A stretch of DNA of 64,000 nucleotides from Cepaea nemoralis (lineage: Eukaryota > Mollusca > Gastropoda > Stylommatophora > Helicidae): NCBI GenBank assembly GCA_014155875.1, contig JACEFZ010011394.1, forward strand, positions 324,501 through 388,500, in the 5' to 3' direction. The notes below the pieces were generated by a model that saw only the letters and a program-made list of their open reading frames with translations, had not been told where the DNA came from and ran no database searches. Both the position numbers and the translations under genes were made by a program. Each line of letters begins with the position of its first letter. Positions within the stretch are counted from its first letter, which is position 1. Of this stretch, positions 54,801 through 64,000 are shown one piece after another.

Positions 54801-56182
54801 TTAGGTTTCCCTGAGCACACGACGAATTGAGTGTCTCCTGACTTTCCCCTGCAGTCAATAGCATTGTGCGTGTTTGACTTGCATTGGTTGCACCATTTCC
54901 CTGTCCTAGATTTTCTATTGTCGGACTTGAGTGAGCTCTCCTGGTGGCGAGCTTCCTTGTTGACCTTGACATCCTCCTTGGAAGTCACTTGACATGCTGC
55001 AAAGTGAGGGTTCTTAGCCTTCAATTTGCAGTCCCTCGTATTGTGAGAGGGTGACTTACAAATTGAACACCACTTCTCCGACCACGGTCGTTTAGGTGTA
55101 GAGCTTGAAGTGCTCTTGCTTCCCTCCTTCTTCTTCTCTGAACTATCCTCTGATATTTGCACATAAGGTTCCCACTTTTTTGTTCCTGAGTTTTTGGCTT
55201 TCTTCTTGTCATGTTTCTCTTGACTTTTGGAGTTGGTGGAAAGGTTTTCCCCTGCCTCCCCATGTACCTCGACGAACCGTTCTGCTAATTTAGTCACGAG
55301 GTCAATACGTTCCGCTCCTTGTTCTCCCAGGAACGTCCTGAGAGGTTTAGACATTTGCTTCTTCAGCTGGTCGACCACCATGAGCTCTTCCAGACTCTCA
55401 TAGTCATGTGCGAACCCAGCCAAATCCATCCACTTATGGAGATAAGATTTAAGACGCAAACTGTAGGCGGCAAACAACTCTCCGGGTTCTCGTTTCGCTG
55501 CTCGAAATTTTTTCCGGTAGGTATGTGACGTAACCTCGAATCGTTTCAGCAGAGCCGTCTTTAACTCGTCATAATTGTTCTCATGTCCTGGTGGCAGGCG
55601 AGTATAAACCTCGTATCCGGTCCCGCGTAATCCCTGGGATAGCTTAAGATCCCATTTGTTACGCTCCAGACCCATAGCAACTGACATAGCCTCGAAGCGT
55701 TGAAGGTACTGGTCAATCTTCTCTTTGTCCTCCTCGTAGACCGCTAAAGGAAACTTCATAGCATGGTACCCATGTCCACCTACTGGTGTTGATCCTGGGA
55801 TGGAGGAACCTCCAACTGCTCCCTCAGTTTCTCCATTAGATTGACTTTTCAACTCGAGTTCCCTCATCCGGTACTCGTGCTCCCTTTTCTGTGCTTCCTG
55901 TTCAGCTTCTAATTTCCTAGCTGCTTGCTCAGCTTCAAATTTCCTAGCTGCTTGCTCAGCTTCCAATTTCTTAGCTGCTTGCTCAGCTTCCAATTTCTTA
56001 GCTGCTTGCTCAGCTTCCAATTCCATCCTTCTCAATTCCAGCTCGGCCTTTCGATCTTCCCTTTCTGCTTGACGATACTCTCTCTCCACTTCCTGTATGT
56101 AATCCGTTAGAGCAGACCCCGCCAATCCCATTTCTTCCCCCCTTGCCTTTAATTCTGCTGTGCTAAGTTTAGGGGTGGCCAT
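51788..56182 (-). CDS. gag-pol polyprotein of element 2, frameshifted near its end
   Basis: The likely start is the ATG at 56182 (MATPKLSTAELKARGEEMGL), although the frame is open to 56251. Positions below count from 56251. In order: coiled coil with five ~9-residue EAEQAAKKL-type repeats (~78-120), gag core (~165-330), two CCHC knuckles (~395-408 and ~454-467), protease DTG (~521), H2C2 zinc finger (~687-736), and integrase core with D766, D825 (LTDNGSQF) and E861 (VERFNG), exactly D-35-E. Then come a GPF-type C-terminal module (~1000-1033), reverse transcriptase (~1105-1330, active site FMDD at ~1273-1276) and RNase H (RTDAS ~1424). Out-of-frame residues after ~1476 end the ORF early; the true RNase H end lies in the frame at 51601-51822. 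All catalytic residues I can check in PR, IN and RT are present. Confidence 0.93.
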   Translation of the reverse strand: MATPKLSTAELKARGEEMGLAGSALTDYIQEVEREYRQAEREDRKAELELRRMELEAEQAAKKLEAEQAAKKLEAEQAARKFEAEQAARKLEAEQEAQKREHEYRMRELELKSQSNGETEGAVGGSSIPGSTPVGGHGYHAMKFPLAVYEEDKEKIDQYLQRFEAMSVAMGLERNKWDLKLSQGLRGTGYEVYTRLPPGHENNYDELKTALLKRFEVTSHTYRKKFRAAKREPGELFAAYSLRLKSYLHKWMDLAGFAHDYESLEELMVVDQLKKQMSKPLRTFLGEQGAERIDLVTKLAERFVEVHGEAGENLSTNSKSQEKHDKKKAKNSGTKKWEPYVQISEDSSEKKKEGSKSTSSSTPKRPWSEKWCSICKSPSHNTRDCKLKAKNPHFAACQVTSKEDVKVNKEARHQESSLKSDNRKSRTGKWCNQCKSNTHNAIDCRGKSGDTQFVVCSGKPKVEPTEQVEAEEETPDQEKPPVVELVEVNGRQVECLYDTGLDGEAVISADLVHPEQFTGETLDIQPAQKSAVVMKLPIANVEIRSRYVTGTIKAAVLTDPIFPVILGCRYVFLGMPREPIHMGAMQTRSQTKTEEADAIVTNPMLGELRTAQSEDDTLRPCYKKLQKSADPPGRGQYYMKNRILYRRAERGDNLYGQLVVPKAHRSQILHMGHTISFSGHMGIAATMQRISCHYYWPGMTDDVRRYVKSCPECQRVAPKHWTAPVVLGEMPIMNSPFERVAIDIVGPLPRTRKRNMYILTMVDCCTMWGEAIPLTTIDSKRVADALMEAFTRLGFPDQILTDNGSQFCGKLMEEVFRVFHSNHIHTSPYHPQANGQVERFNGTLMTMLRKLAQEKPDRWDEYIPAALFAYREVPHGSTGLPPATLLFGRPIKGPLEAMLRSWTEEGTSEEVISSYKYVEELKEKLHKGWTLANQNLKKARKRHAAYYNRRSKERSLEVGDKVLLLLPTGNNKLEIGWQGPFPVERVISRTNYQIRIRGKSKIFHINLLRKYEERPGDKAAHLMAMAVAVETEVGTSEGREYPLEHQETYRDVQVNPDLTSQERERITQVLKSHKEILTDKPGRTRLVEFEMTLTTQEPVRQKVYPVPFSKEKALEEEIQKLLEDDVIAPSTSPYNAGVVLLRKPSGEHRLCIDYRLLNSHTQFQVEPLPNSTQLFARLHKARYFSKVDLSRGYYQIPVKPEIRPLLAFSTPSGHYEFKVMPFGLSNAPSVFTRMMRTLLDPLQDPSIISFMDDILISSDSLDDHLQSLERVFNRLKEAGLTAARPTKCMIGYQTLEFLGHTITPGHIVPEEKNLEKIRNAPRPKTKKDVRSFLSLCGFYHKFIPHFTELGAPLTETLKKGFPDQILWTPECENAYSQLKEALVSKPVLQLPDLSKQFVLRTDASAIGIGATLLQEGKDDASVLKPVAYASKKLLQAERNYSTVERECLSLVWAGAKISAIFVWS
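55898..56014 (-). repeat. 27-bp tandem repeats inside gag of element 2
   Basis: Four to five copies of a 27-bp unit encode EAEQAAKKL and close variants in the predicted coiled coil. Copies differ by a few bases. The reading frame is kept because 27 is a multiple of three, so copy number can change without breaking gag. Confidence 0.85.
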
Positions 56183-56456
56183 TATACAGAGAGGTAAGCT
56201 AGCAGGTCTAGTACAATATAACTGCAAATTACTATACAGATATATGAACAAGTACTATAAATCTAGATATTACCACACACAGCACATTCACTCAGTGACA
56301 AGAGTAGAATCAGGACCACAGACCTATGCAGACGTGTGAAGTGTGAACAGGTAAGATATTAGTCCTAACCCCTATCCACATTCACTCTAGCTGGATTCTC
56401 CAAAATGATATCTCCCTCTTATAACTAAGGATTCCGTGTCAAAAGACCCCGTTGTC
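56183..56456 (-). other. 5' leader of element 2, gag-proximal part
   Basis: Sequence between the leader repeats and the gag start. Nothing coding is recognised apart from the upstream open extension of gag to 56251. Confidence 0.55.
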
Positions 56457-56584
56457 AGAGGATCCCACTGTCAAAGGTTCCTGCTTGCAGGAGATCTCGC
56501 TGTCCAAGGATTCCGTTTACGGGAGATCCCGCTGTCCAAGGATTCCGTTTACGAGATATCCCGCTGTCCCAATATCACGTTTAC
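56457..56584 (-). repeat. 32-bp tandem repeats in the leader of element 2
   Basis: Four consecutive 32-bp units (56457, 56489, 56521, 56553) share GATCCCGCTGTCCAAGG and TTCCGTTTAC. The outer two are more diverged, and a partial copy lies to the left. The last unit runs into the primer binding site. Confidence 0.88.
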
Positions 56585-56593
56585 GAGCCCCCA
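56576..56593 (-). other. primer binding site of element 2 (tRNA-Pro-like)
   Basis: Four bases after the 5' LTR the minus strand reads TGGGGGCTCGT, which matches the start of the tRNA-Pro primer site known from other retroelements. The match weakens after eleven bases. Confidence 0.72.
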
Positions 56594-56597
56594 ATAA

Positions 56598-58657
56598 TGT
56601 CGTGTCCTCCTTTACAGTGTCGTCCCTGGAGTGAAGAGAGCCGACACCCACATTATATTTTTTCCCTCTCAATATTCTGGAGAATCCACCAGCTTCCGTC
56701 CAACACACTCCATCAGCCTATGGACACCTTTTCCTATCACTCTCTCACTGTCGTACTATGCCCCCTTCTCATACTTCCCCAACGCAACATACTCAACAAC
56801 TCTTGCTTCTAAAAATTAATAAAGATAATTTATTAAAAGAAAAGTGTAACGTATATGAGACGTGTATGTGAAGAAAATGTGTGACGTGTTCTATAACGTG
56901 TGTAGAATCGGACTCTCAGACCACAACCCAGTCAGCTGATCCCAGCAAGGATAGACCACAGCACGTTACGTCAGAACATGTACATCTCACCCCGTGCCGA
57001 AACCATCTTGCCGGATACTGCTTTGCCTCTGTAGACCTCTGGTAATCCAATTTCATGATCATCCGAAATAGACACCGGTGGTATTAACAGTTAATCATGG
57101 ACTGGTTGCACCCTACACAATGTCCGTTCCTATCGTTCCTTAAAAAAAAACTGCACAAGTCCTTTGTAGTGTGTACACCGTCATTAATGTTAATTGTTAA
57201 TGTGATTGATCCTCACTCGTGTCTATCTAGCCTCACGTATAATGTCTTGTGTTCTATTACACGAGATTATATAACACTAGGTAACTATTAGACTGTTCTC
57301 ATTTAGTTACTACTGTCTGATGCTGTGTGGTGCATCAGTACGCATCACTCTCTTTGGTGAATCAACTTCCTTCTAGCTTTAGTTACGTTCTGTATGCAAC
57401 TTTATTGATTGTTGAACTGGTGTTCTTCCGAATGGGATTGGATTTTTTCCCAAAAACTTGTTGAGTTTCCTTGGATCTGGTAGGGAACCTAGGATAGAAA
57501 CAACACATCTGGTGATAGTACTAGTTACTGATCCTTTCGGCTGAGTGTAAGCCTATCACCTTGCTTAATGATCTTTAGCTAACTAGACTTAGTCATAGAG
57601 CAGATTAGCTACCCACCTAGAGCCGAATCAGGCTATGACAAAGAAAAAATCAGCAAACAGAATGCGGAACCCCGCCCACCAGGGACACCTATGGGAAGAT
57701 CCCAATTATCCCTCATTACTCAATTCTCAACTAGTAAAGCTTATCAACACTTCACTAATCTATTCTTAACTAGCAGAGTTAATATCACTATTCTACTCTA
57801 ACTAGTTTCCACTAACCGTGCTAATCATCACACTATAGTTTAACAAGGCCACAGTCTATATTAATTAGAACTAATATTATAATAGGTTATACCTTAAATG
57901 GCACTACTGCAGTCCTATCAATCATATCTACATCTGCCATTATAGGCACGTGTAAAATTAAGTCACTAATTAACACACGGTAGATATTATTTCCACTAAG
58001 CACTGCAGTGCCCTGGCACTCCGACTAGAGCATTTTCAAGTCCCCCTAGTTGGTCCCAACTCGGGTTTATATGGCAAACTACCAAAGTTGGCCACGTGAC
58101 GTTATCCTTTATGCCCCCACACAGGTGGCACATTGGCAGATCATCCCCTGTCAGGGATCCATCCTCCCTCGGGCTCCCTCCATGTTAGATTTGTCATCAC
58201 TGGTTCTGACATCCAAAACAATCTAGAGAGTTACTGTCGAGTTCCAACAAAGAGTTTCGATACCAAGCTGCCAATCATGGTTTTCCAAACAAGCTTACAT
58301 TGTGCACGTGACGTTGTTCATGTCCGGCAGGTGTTCCACTGTTTTCAATAACACCCTCAACTTTCTGTCATGTGCTGACAGTCAAAACCTCCATTCCGTC
58401 TGATGTCCGGAACCATAGATGACAAACGGAACCATTCCATATCCTGAGCGGCCAATTATATGTGATTTTAACTGTTATGAACTGCCAACGCGTTTTATCC
58501 CTTCCTTCTCACTCACCGCCAAATGTGTATATGGGCTGACCCGATGTATCCCGTGCAGCTGTGTTTACTCTGTTAGTACGACTGTTGTGGCCTAGAAAAT
58601 ATACGCCAAGCAAACGTCGGTATTATTATCTGGTTAACTCATGGCGAGCTCGTGACA
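56598..58657 (-). repeat. 5' LTR of element 2
   Basis: The 2,060-bp LTR pairs with 49474-51536. It should carry the promoter for the full-length transcript; I cannot assign a start site. Confidence 0.96.
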
Positions 58658-58662
58658 GTAAT
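58658..58662 (+). other. target site duplication of element 2, right copy
   Basis: GTAAT directly after the LTR end GTGACA, matching 49469-49473. Confidence 0.9.
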
Positions 58663-59312
58663 GACTATAACTTAAGAAGGAAAAACAACAACAATTCACC
58701 TAAACAAACATCTCTTGAAACAAGTAAAGAGTTTCAAGTACCTAGGAAGTATAATATCAAATGGCAGATCAGAAGACGAGATCGAAAATAGATGCAATAA
58801 GGCAAACCAACTCATTGGACAAATGGCACCAATACTAAAGAACAAACATGTATCAATAACTACTAAGATAGCACTTTACAACACAATCTTCCTACCAACT
58901 CTATGCTACCAATGCCAAACCTGGACAATGACAGAAAAAGAGAAAAGAAAAATCACAACAGAAATGAGATTCCTGTGAAGAATACTCAATGTATCAAGAA
59001 GAGATAAGATCAGAAATGAAGAAATCAGGACTAAAGTGGGGTTATAGCAGCACTAGATTTTATTAGAAAGCAGCAAGTCAAATGGTTTGGCCATGCAAAT
59101 AGGTTACCAATCAACAGCATACCATACTAAACAATGATGTACAGACCAGATGGAAACAGAGGAAGAGGCCGGCCACGTAAAGGTTGGACGGAGGGAATAG
59201 TCCATGGGAATATCGATATATGAAGCCCATAATCGGACACTCTCACGAAGCTTATACTTCACCTCGACACCGCAAGGTACAAGAGAAACATGATGAGATG
59301 AGATGAGATGGA
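58658..59312 (+). pseudogene. LINE reverse transcriptase 3' part, fragment 3 of 3
   Basis: The first five bases are the right copy of the GTAAT duplication. The LINE then reads QVKSFKYLGSIISNGRSEDE, QLIGQMAPILKN, LPTLCYQCQTWTM, and after an in-frame stop RILNVSRRDKIRNEEI, then GRGRPRKGWTEGIV. These are the standard thumb and C-terminal motifs of invertebrate LINE reverse transcriptases. The element ends in a short GATGA-type tandem tail (59291-59312), as in RTE- and CR1-like elements, rather than poly(A). The clade is not assigned. With fragments 1 and 2 it makes about 1.3 kb of LINE. Confidence 0.87.
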
Positions 59313-59372
59313 TACACAGAGCTAACAAGACACATATAATCTGGTCATATACACAAAGCTAACAAAACATAT
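59313..59372 (+). repeat. satellite remnant right of the LINE
   Basis: About one and a half monomers of the 1.5-41.5 kb satellite (TACACAGAGCTAACAAGACA, then CATATAATCTGGTCATATAC), slightly diverged, then unique sequence. This shows the LINE inserted into the array near its right edge. Confidence 0.93.
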
Positions 59373-61110
<1,738 letters not shown>

Positions 61111-61714
61111 GAGACTCCCGTTTCAGACTCCCAGATCAGAAGAAGAAGAATTAAATCACAACTCACAAGTGTTGAAATACACAGACAATAAAACTAGACA
61201 TCCAAAGCCACAGGAGACAACAGGAGAACTGTAAGTTATGAACTCAGCAGGATCTGAACCTGCCTACTTCAAGTGAAGTTGGAGATCTCCTGTTGCCTCG
61301 CATGTCCTCTGGTTTCGACTTATTTTCTATGGCTCCTACAAGTGCAGATAAATACTGATGAATCTATAAAACATTGGGAAATTCTTGAGGACATTGAAAT
61401 AATGAGAACTAAACTTACAGGGACTGACTGACAGCCTCACAAAATAGAGGGAAGGGAGATTAGAGGATATGAAAAAAATTCAAAAGCCATACTGGCCATG
61501 CAGGGATTTGGATATTTCCACAGCCTCAAAGTTGCTTCAGTGACTGATGGTCAGTATGAATGCCATTTGTATATTCCCACAGACTATACATCCCAATTAT
61601 ACCCCAGAAGGGCTGAATAGGATATTATTGGTGTACAATACAACACATATCTTTTACAGCCCACAAAACACCTAATTTTAATAAATACAAAGCATACATA
61701 TTTAAAAACAGCAG
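61111..61714. other. upstream region, nothing firm recognised
   Basis: No gene is supported. It contains a perfect 10-bp inverted repeat (CAACAGGAGA at 61218-61227 and its complement at 61286-61295) enclosing a tRNA T-arm-like hairpin on the minus strand (GCAGGTTCAGATCCTGC, 61247-61263). This may be an old tRNA-derived repeat. A SQLE promoter or first exon could be here but cannot be seen. Confidence 0.4.
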
Positions 61715-61910
61715 TGCTACAGTAGTTAGTGCATCTGCCTGCCAAGACAAAGGTCAGGGTTCAAACCCCAACAAAGGCAGGATTACTTTTCTGCCCAGTA
61801 GGTATCTGGAGTCGACCCAGGTCCATAACAACTGGTGCCAATTTTCATAATGTTCTGGGAATGGTATGGGAAGGAAAGGCTGCGAGGACAAGCACTAGAA
61901 ACCCCACCTC
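61715..61910 (+). mobile_element. putative tRNA-derived SINE
   Basis: TAGTTAGTGCATCTGCC (A-box region) is followed by GGTTCAAACCCC, a good B box, and then a short body that runs straight into the 54-bp minisatellite. The A/B spacing and the AAGGTCAGGGTTCAAACCCC context are typical of tRNA-derived SINEs. Confidence 0.6.
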
Positions 61911-63304
61911 ATATGACATGGCCTACAATATGTGACAGCCTAAGTAGTTGCTGGGATATCAGACATATGACATGGCCTACAATATGTGACAGCCTAAGTA
62001 GTTGCTGGGGTATCAGACATATGACATGGCCTACAATATGTGACAGCCTAAGTAGTTGCTGGGATATCAGACATATAACATGGCCTACAATATGTGACAG
62101 CCTAAGTAGTTGCTGGGATATCAGACATATGACATGGCCTACAATATGTGACAGCCTAAGTAGTTGCTGGGATATCAGACATATGACATGGCCTACAATA
62201 TGTGACAGCCTAAGTAGTTGCTGGGGTATCAGACATATGACATGGCCTACAATATGTGACAGCCTAAGTAGTTGCTGGGGTATCAGACATATGACATGGC
62301 CTACAATATGTGACAGCCTAAGTAGTTGCTGGGATATCAGACATATGACATGGCCTACAATATGTGACAGCCTAAGTAGTTGCTGGGATATCAGACATAT
62401 GACATGGCCTACAATATGTGACAGCCTAAGTAGTTACTGGGATATCAGACATATGACATGGCCTACAATATGTGACAGCCTAAGTAGTTGCTGGGATATC
62501 AGACATATGACATGGCCTACAATATGTGACAGCCTAAGTAGTTGCTGGGGTATCAGACATTTGACATGGCCTACAATATGTGACAGCCTAAGTAGTTGCT
62601 GGGATATCAGACATATGACATGGCCTACAATATGTGACAGCCTAAGTAGTTGCTGGGATATCAGACATATGACATGGCCTACAATATGTGACAGCCTAAG
62701 TAGTTGCTGGGATATCAGACACATGACATGGCCTACAATATGTGACAGCCTAGGTAGTTGCTGGGATATCAGACATATAACATGGCCTACAATATGTGAC
62801 AGCCTAAGTAGTTGCTGGGATATCAGACATATGACATGGCCTACAATATGTGACAGCCTAAGTAGTTGCTGGGATATCAGACATATAACATGGCCTACAA
62901 TATGTGACAGCCTAAGTAGTTGCTGGGATATCAGACATATGACATGGCCTACAATATGTGACAGCCTGAGTAGTTGCTGGGATATCAGACATATAACATG
63001 GCCTACAATATGTGACAGCCTAAGTAGTTGCTGGGATATCAGACATATGACATGGCCTACAATATGTGACAGCCTGAGTAGTTGCTGGGATATCAGACAT
63101 ATAACATGGCCTACAATATGTGACAGCCTAAGTAGTTGCTGGGATATCAGACATATGACATGGCCTACAATATGTGACAGCCTAAGTAGTTGCTGGGATA
63201 TCAGACATATGACATGGCCTACAATATGTGACAGCCTAAGTAGTTACTGGGATATCAGACATATGACATGGCCTAGAATATGTGACAGCCTAAGTAGTTA
63301 CTGG
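61911..63304 (+). repeat. 54-bp minisatellite, about 26 copies
   Basis: Unit of 54 bp containing GACATGGCCTACAATATGTG, CAGCCTAAGTAGTTGCTGGG and ATATCAGACAT. Copies differ by single bases (ATG/ATA, GATATC/GGTATC, TTGCTGG/TTACTGG). Copies 17-24 alternate ATA and ATG forms, giving a 108-bp higher-order period. The period is a multiple of three, so the plus strand stays open for 502 codons; I do not regard that as a gene. Confidence 0.96.
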
Positions 63305-63318
63305 CATCATGTTTTATC

Positions 63319-63947
63319 AGATAAAATGTGTGGTAACCTATGACTCACAGATAAAATGTGTGGTAACCTATGACTCACAGATAAAATGTGTGGTAACCAT
63401 GACTCACAGATAAAATGTGTGGTAACCTATGACTCACAGATAAAATGTGTGGTAACCTATGACTCACAGATAAAATGTGTGGTAACCTATGACTCACAGA
63501 TAAAATGTGTGGTAACCTATGACTCACAGATAAAATGTGTGGTAACCTATGACTCACAGATAAAATGTGTGGTAACCTATGACTCACAGATAAAATGTGT
63601 GGTAACCTATGACTCACAGATAAAATGTGTGGTAACCTATGACTCACAGATAAAATGTGTGGTAACCTATGACTCACAGATAAAATGTGTGGTAACCTAT
63701 GACTCACAGATAAAATGTGTGGTAACCTATGACTCACAGATAAAATGTGTGGTAACCTATGACTCACAGATAAAATGTGTGGTAACCTATGACTCACAGA
63801 TAAAATGTGTGGTAACCTATGACTCACAGATAAAATGTGTGGTAACCTATGACTCACAGATAAAATGTGTGGTAACCTATGACTCACAGATAAAATGTGT
63901 GGTAACCTATGACTCACAGATAAAATGTGTGGTAACCTATGACTCAC
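63319..63947 (+). repeat. 30-bp minisatellite, 21 copies
   Basis: Unit of 30 bp containing AGATAAAATGTGTGGTAACC and TATGACTCAC, 21 copies in 629 bp. One copy (near 63398) lacks one base. The other copies look identical. ORFs on both strands (63375-63947 and 63386-63985) are open only because the period is a multiple of three. It begins 14 bp after the 54-bp array ends. Confidence 0.97.
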
Positions 63948-64000
63948 TGTATCATAAGACTACACCACATCTGGCATTCTATTAATAATAATATTAGTAT

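Larger units (their letters stand above)
49474..58657 (-). mobile_element. LTR retrotransposon 2 (Ty3/gypsy, Gmr1-like order)
   Basis: A 9.2-kb element with direct LTRs of 2,063 and 2,060 bp, both starting TGTCGTG and ending GTGACA on the plus strand. It is flanked by the perfect 5-bp duplication GTAAT and inserted in the LINE. On the minus strand the order is 5' LTR, tRNA-Pro-type primer site, repeat-bearing leader, gag-pol, polypurine tract and 3' LTR. Integrase lies upstream of reverse transcriptase, as in Gmr1-like elements and in Ty1/copia, but the sequence motifs are Ty3/gypsy. I see two substitutions and three small indels between the LTRs, so it is also young. A frameshift in RNase H breaks an otherwise full reading frame. 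Confidence 0.95.

Noticed and set aside
61218..61295. Possible tRNA gene on the minus strand
   Set aside because: A T-arm-like hairpin and an inverted repeat are present, but no acceptor stem or proper anticodon arm can be formed; at most an old tRNA-derived repeat.
61835..63343. 502-codon plus-strand ORF of 18-residue repeats
   Set aside because: It is the 54-bp minisatellite read through. The period is a multiple of three, the start lies in a SINE-like sequence, and the residues show no domain or sign of protein-level constraint.
63375..63985. Overlapping repeat ORFs on both strands (190 and 199 codons)
   Set aside because: Both come from the same 30-bp array; being open on both strands is expected from a short stop-free unit.

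Overview
The window looks like nuclear DNA from an animal, probably an invertebrate of the mollusc/lophotrochozoan type; the species is not identifiable by eye. Evidence: two exons of an animal-type squalene epoxidase (SQLE) with GT-AG splice sites, Ty3/gypsy and LINE retroelements, tRNA-derived SINE-like pieces, and very abundant minisatellites. There are no operons, bacterial genes, or rRNA or convincing tRNA genes.

Layout. The only recognisable host gene is SQLE on the minus strand. One exon (60550-60769) carries the FAD-binding motif and the next (1284-1467) carries the GSAFHHGRFI block. They join in phase, so the 59,082 bp between them reads as one intron. The remaining 3' exons lie left of base 1 and the 5' end is unresolved. 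Nearly everything else sits inside that intron. About 40 kb (1490-41548) is a tandem array of a ~35-39 bp monomer (roughly 1,100 copies). It begins only 21 bp from the splice acceptor of the second exon. The middle of the array (about 13.93-24.4 kb) is full of random indels and homopolymers and looks like unpolished long-read consensus rather than biology.

At the right edge of the array a 5'-truncated LINE (plus strand, starting ~41549) has inserted. Two LTR retrotransposons (both minus strand) then inserted into that LINE: element 1 (41978-49243, 543-bp LTRs) and element 2 (49474-58657, ~2.06-kb LTRs, 5-bp target duplication GTAAT). The LINE resumes at 49244 and 58658 and ends in a GATGA-type tail at ~59312, after which about one and a half satellite monomers reappear. 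Both LTR elements encode one long gag-pol ORF in which integrase-type sequence lies upstream of reverse transcriptase. This is the Gmr1-like order, unusual for Ty3/gypsy. Element 2 has a complete-looking D,D-35-E integrase and a single frameshift in RNase H. Element 1 keeps the H2C2 zinc finger but has no recognisable integrase core and a cut-off RNase H, yet its LTRs differ at only two of 543 positions.

Upstream of SQLE (61-64 kb) lie SINE-like sequences, a 54-bp minisatellite (about 26 copies) and a 30-bp minisatellite (21 copies). At the far left are a perfect 48-bp x5 repeat, a 3-copy repeat and a decayed LINE 3' end. Most long ORFs inside the tandem arrays are open only because the repeat period is a multiple of three.
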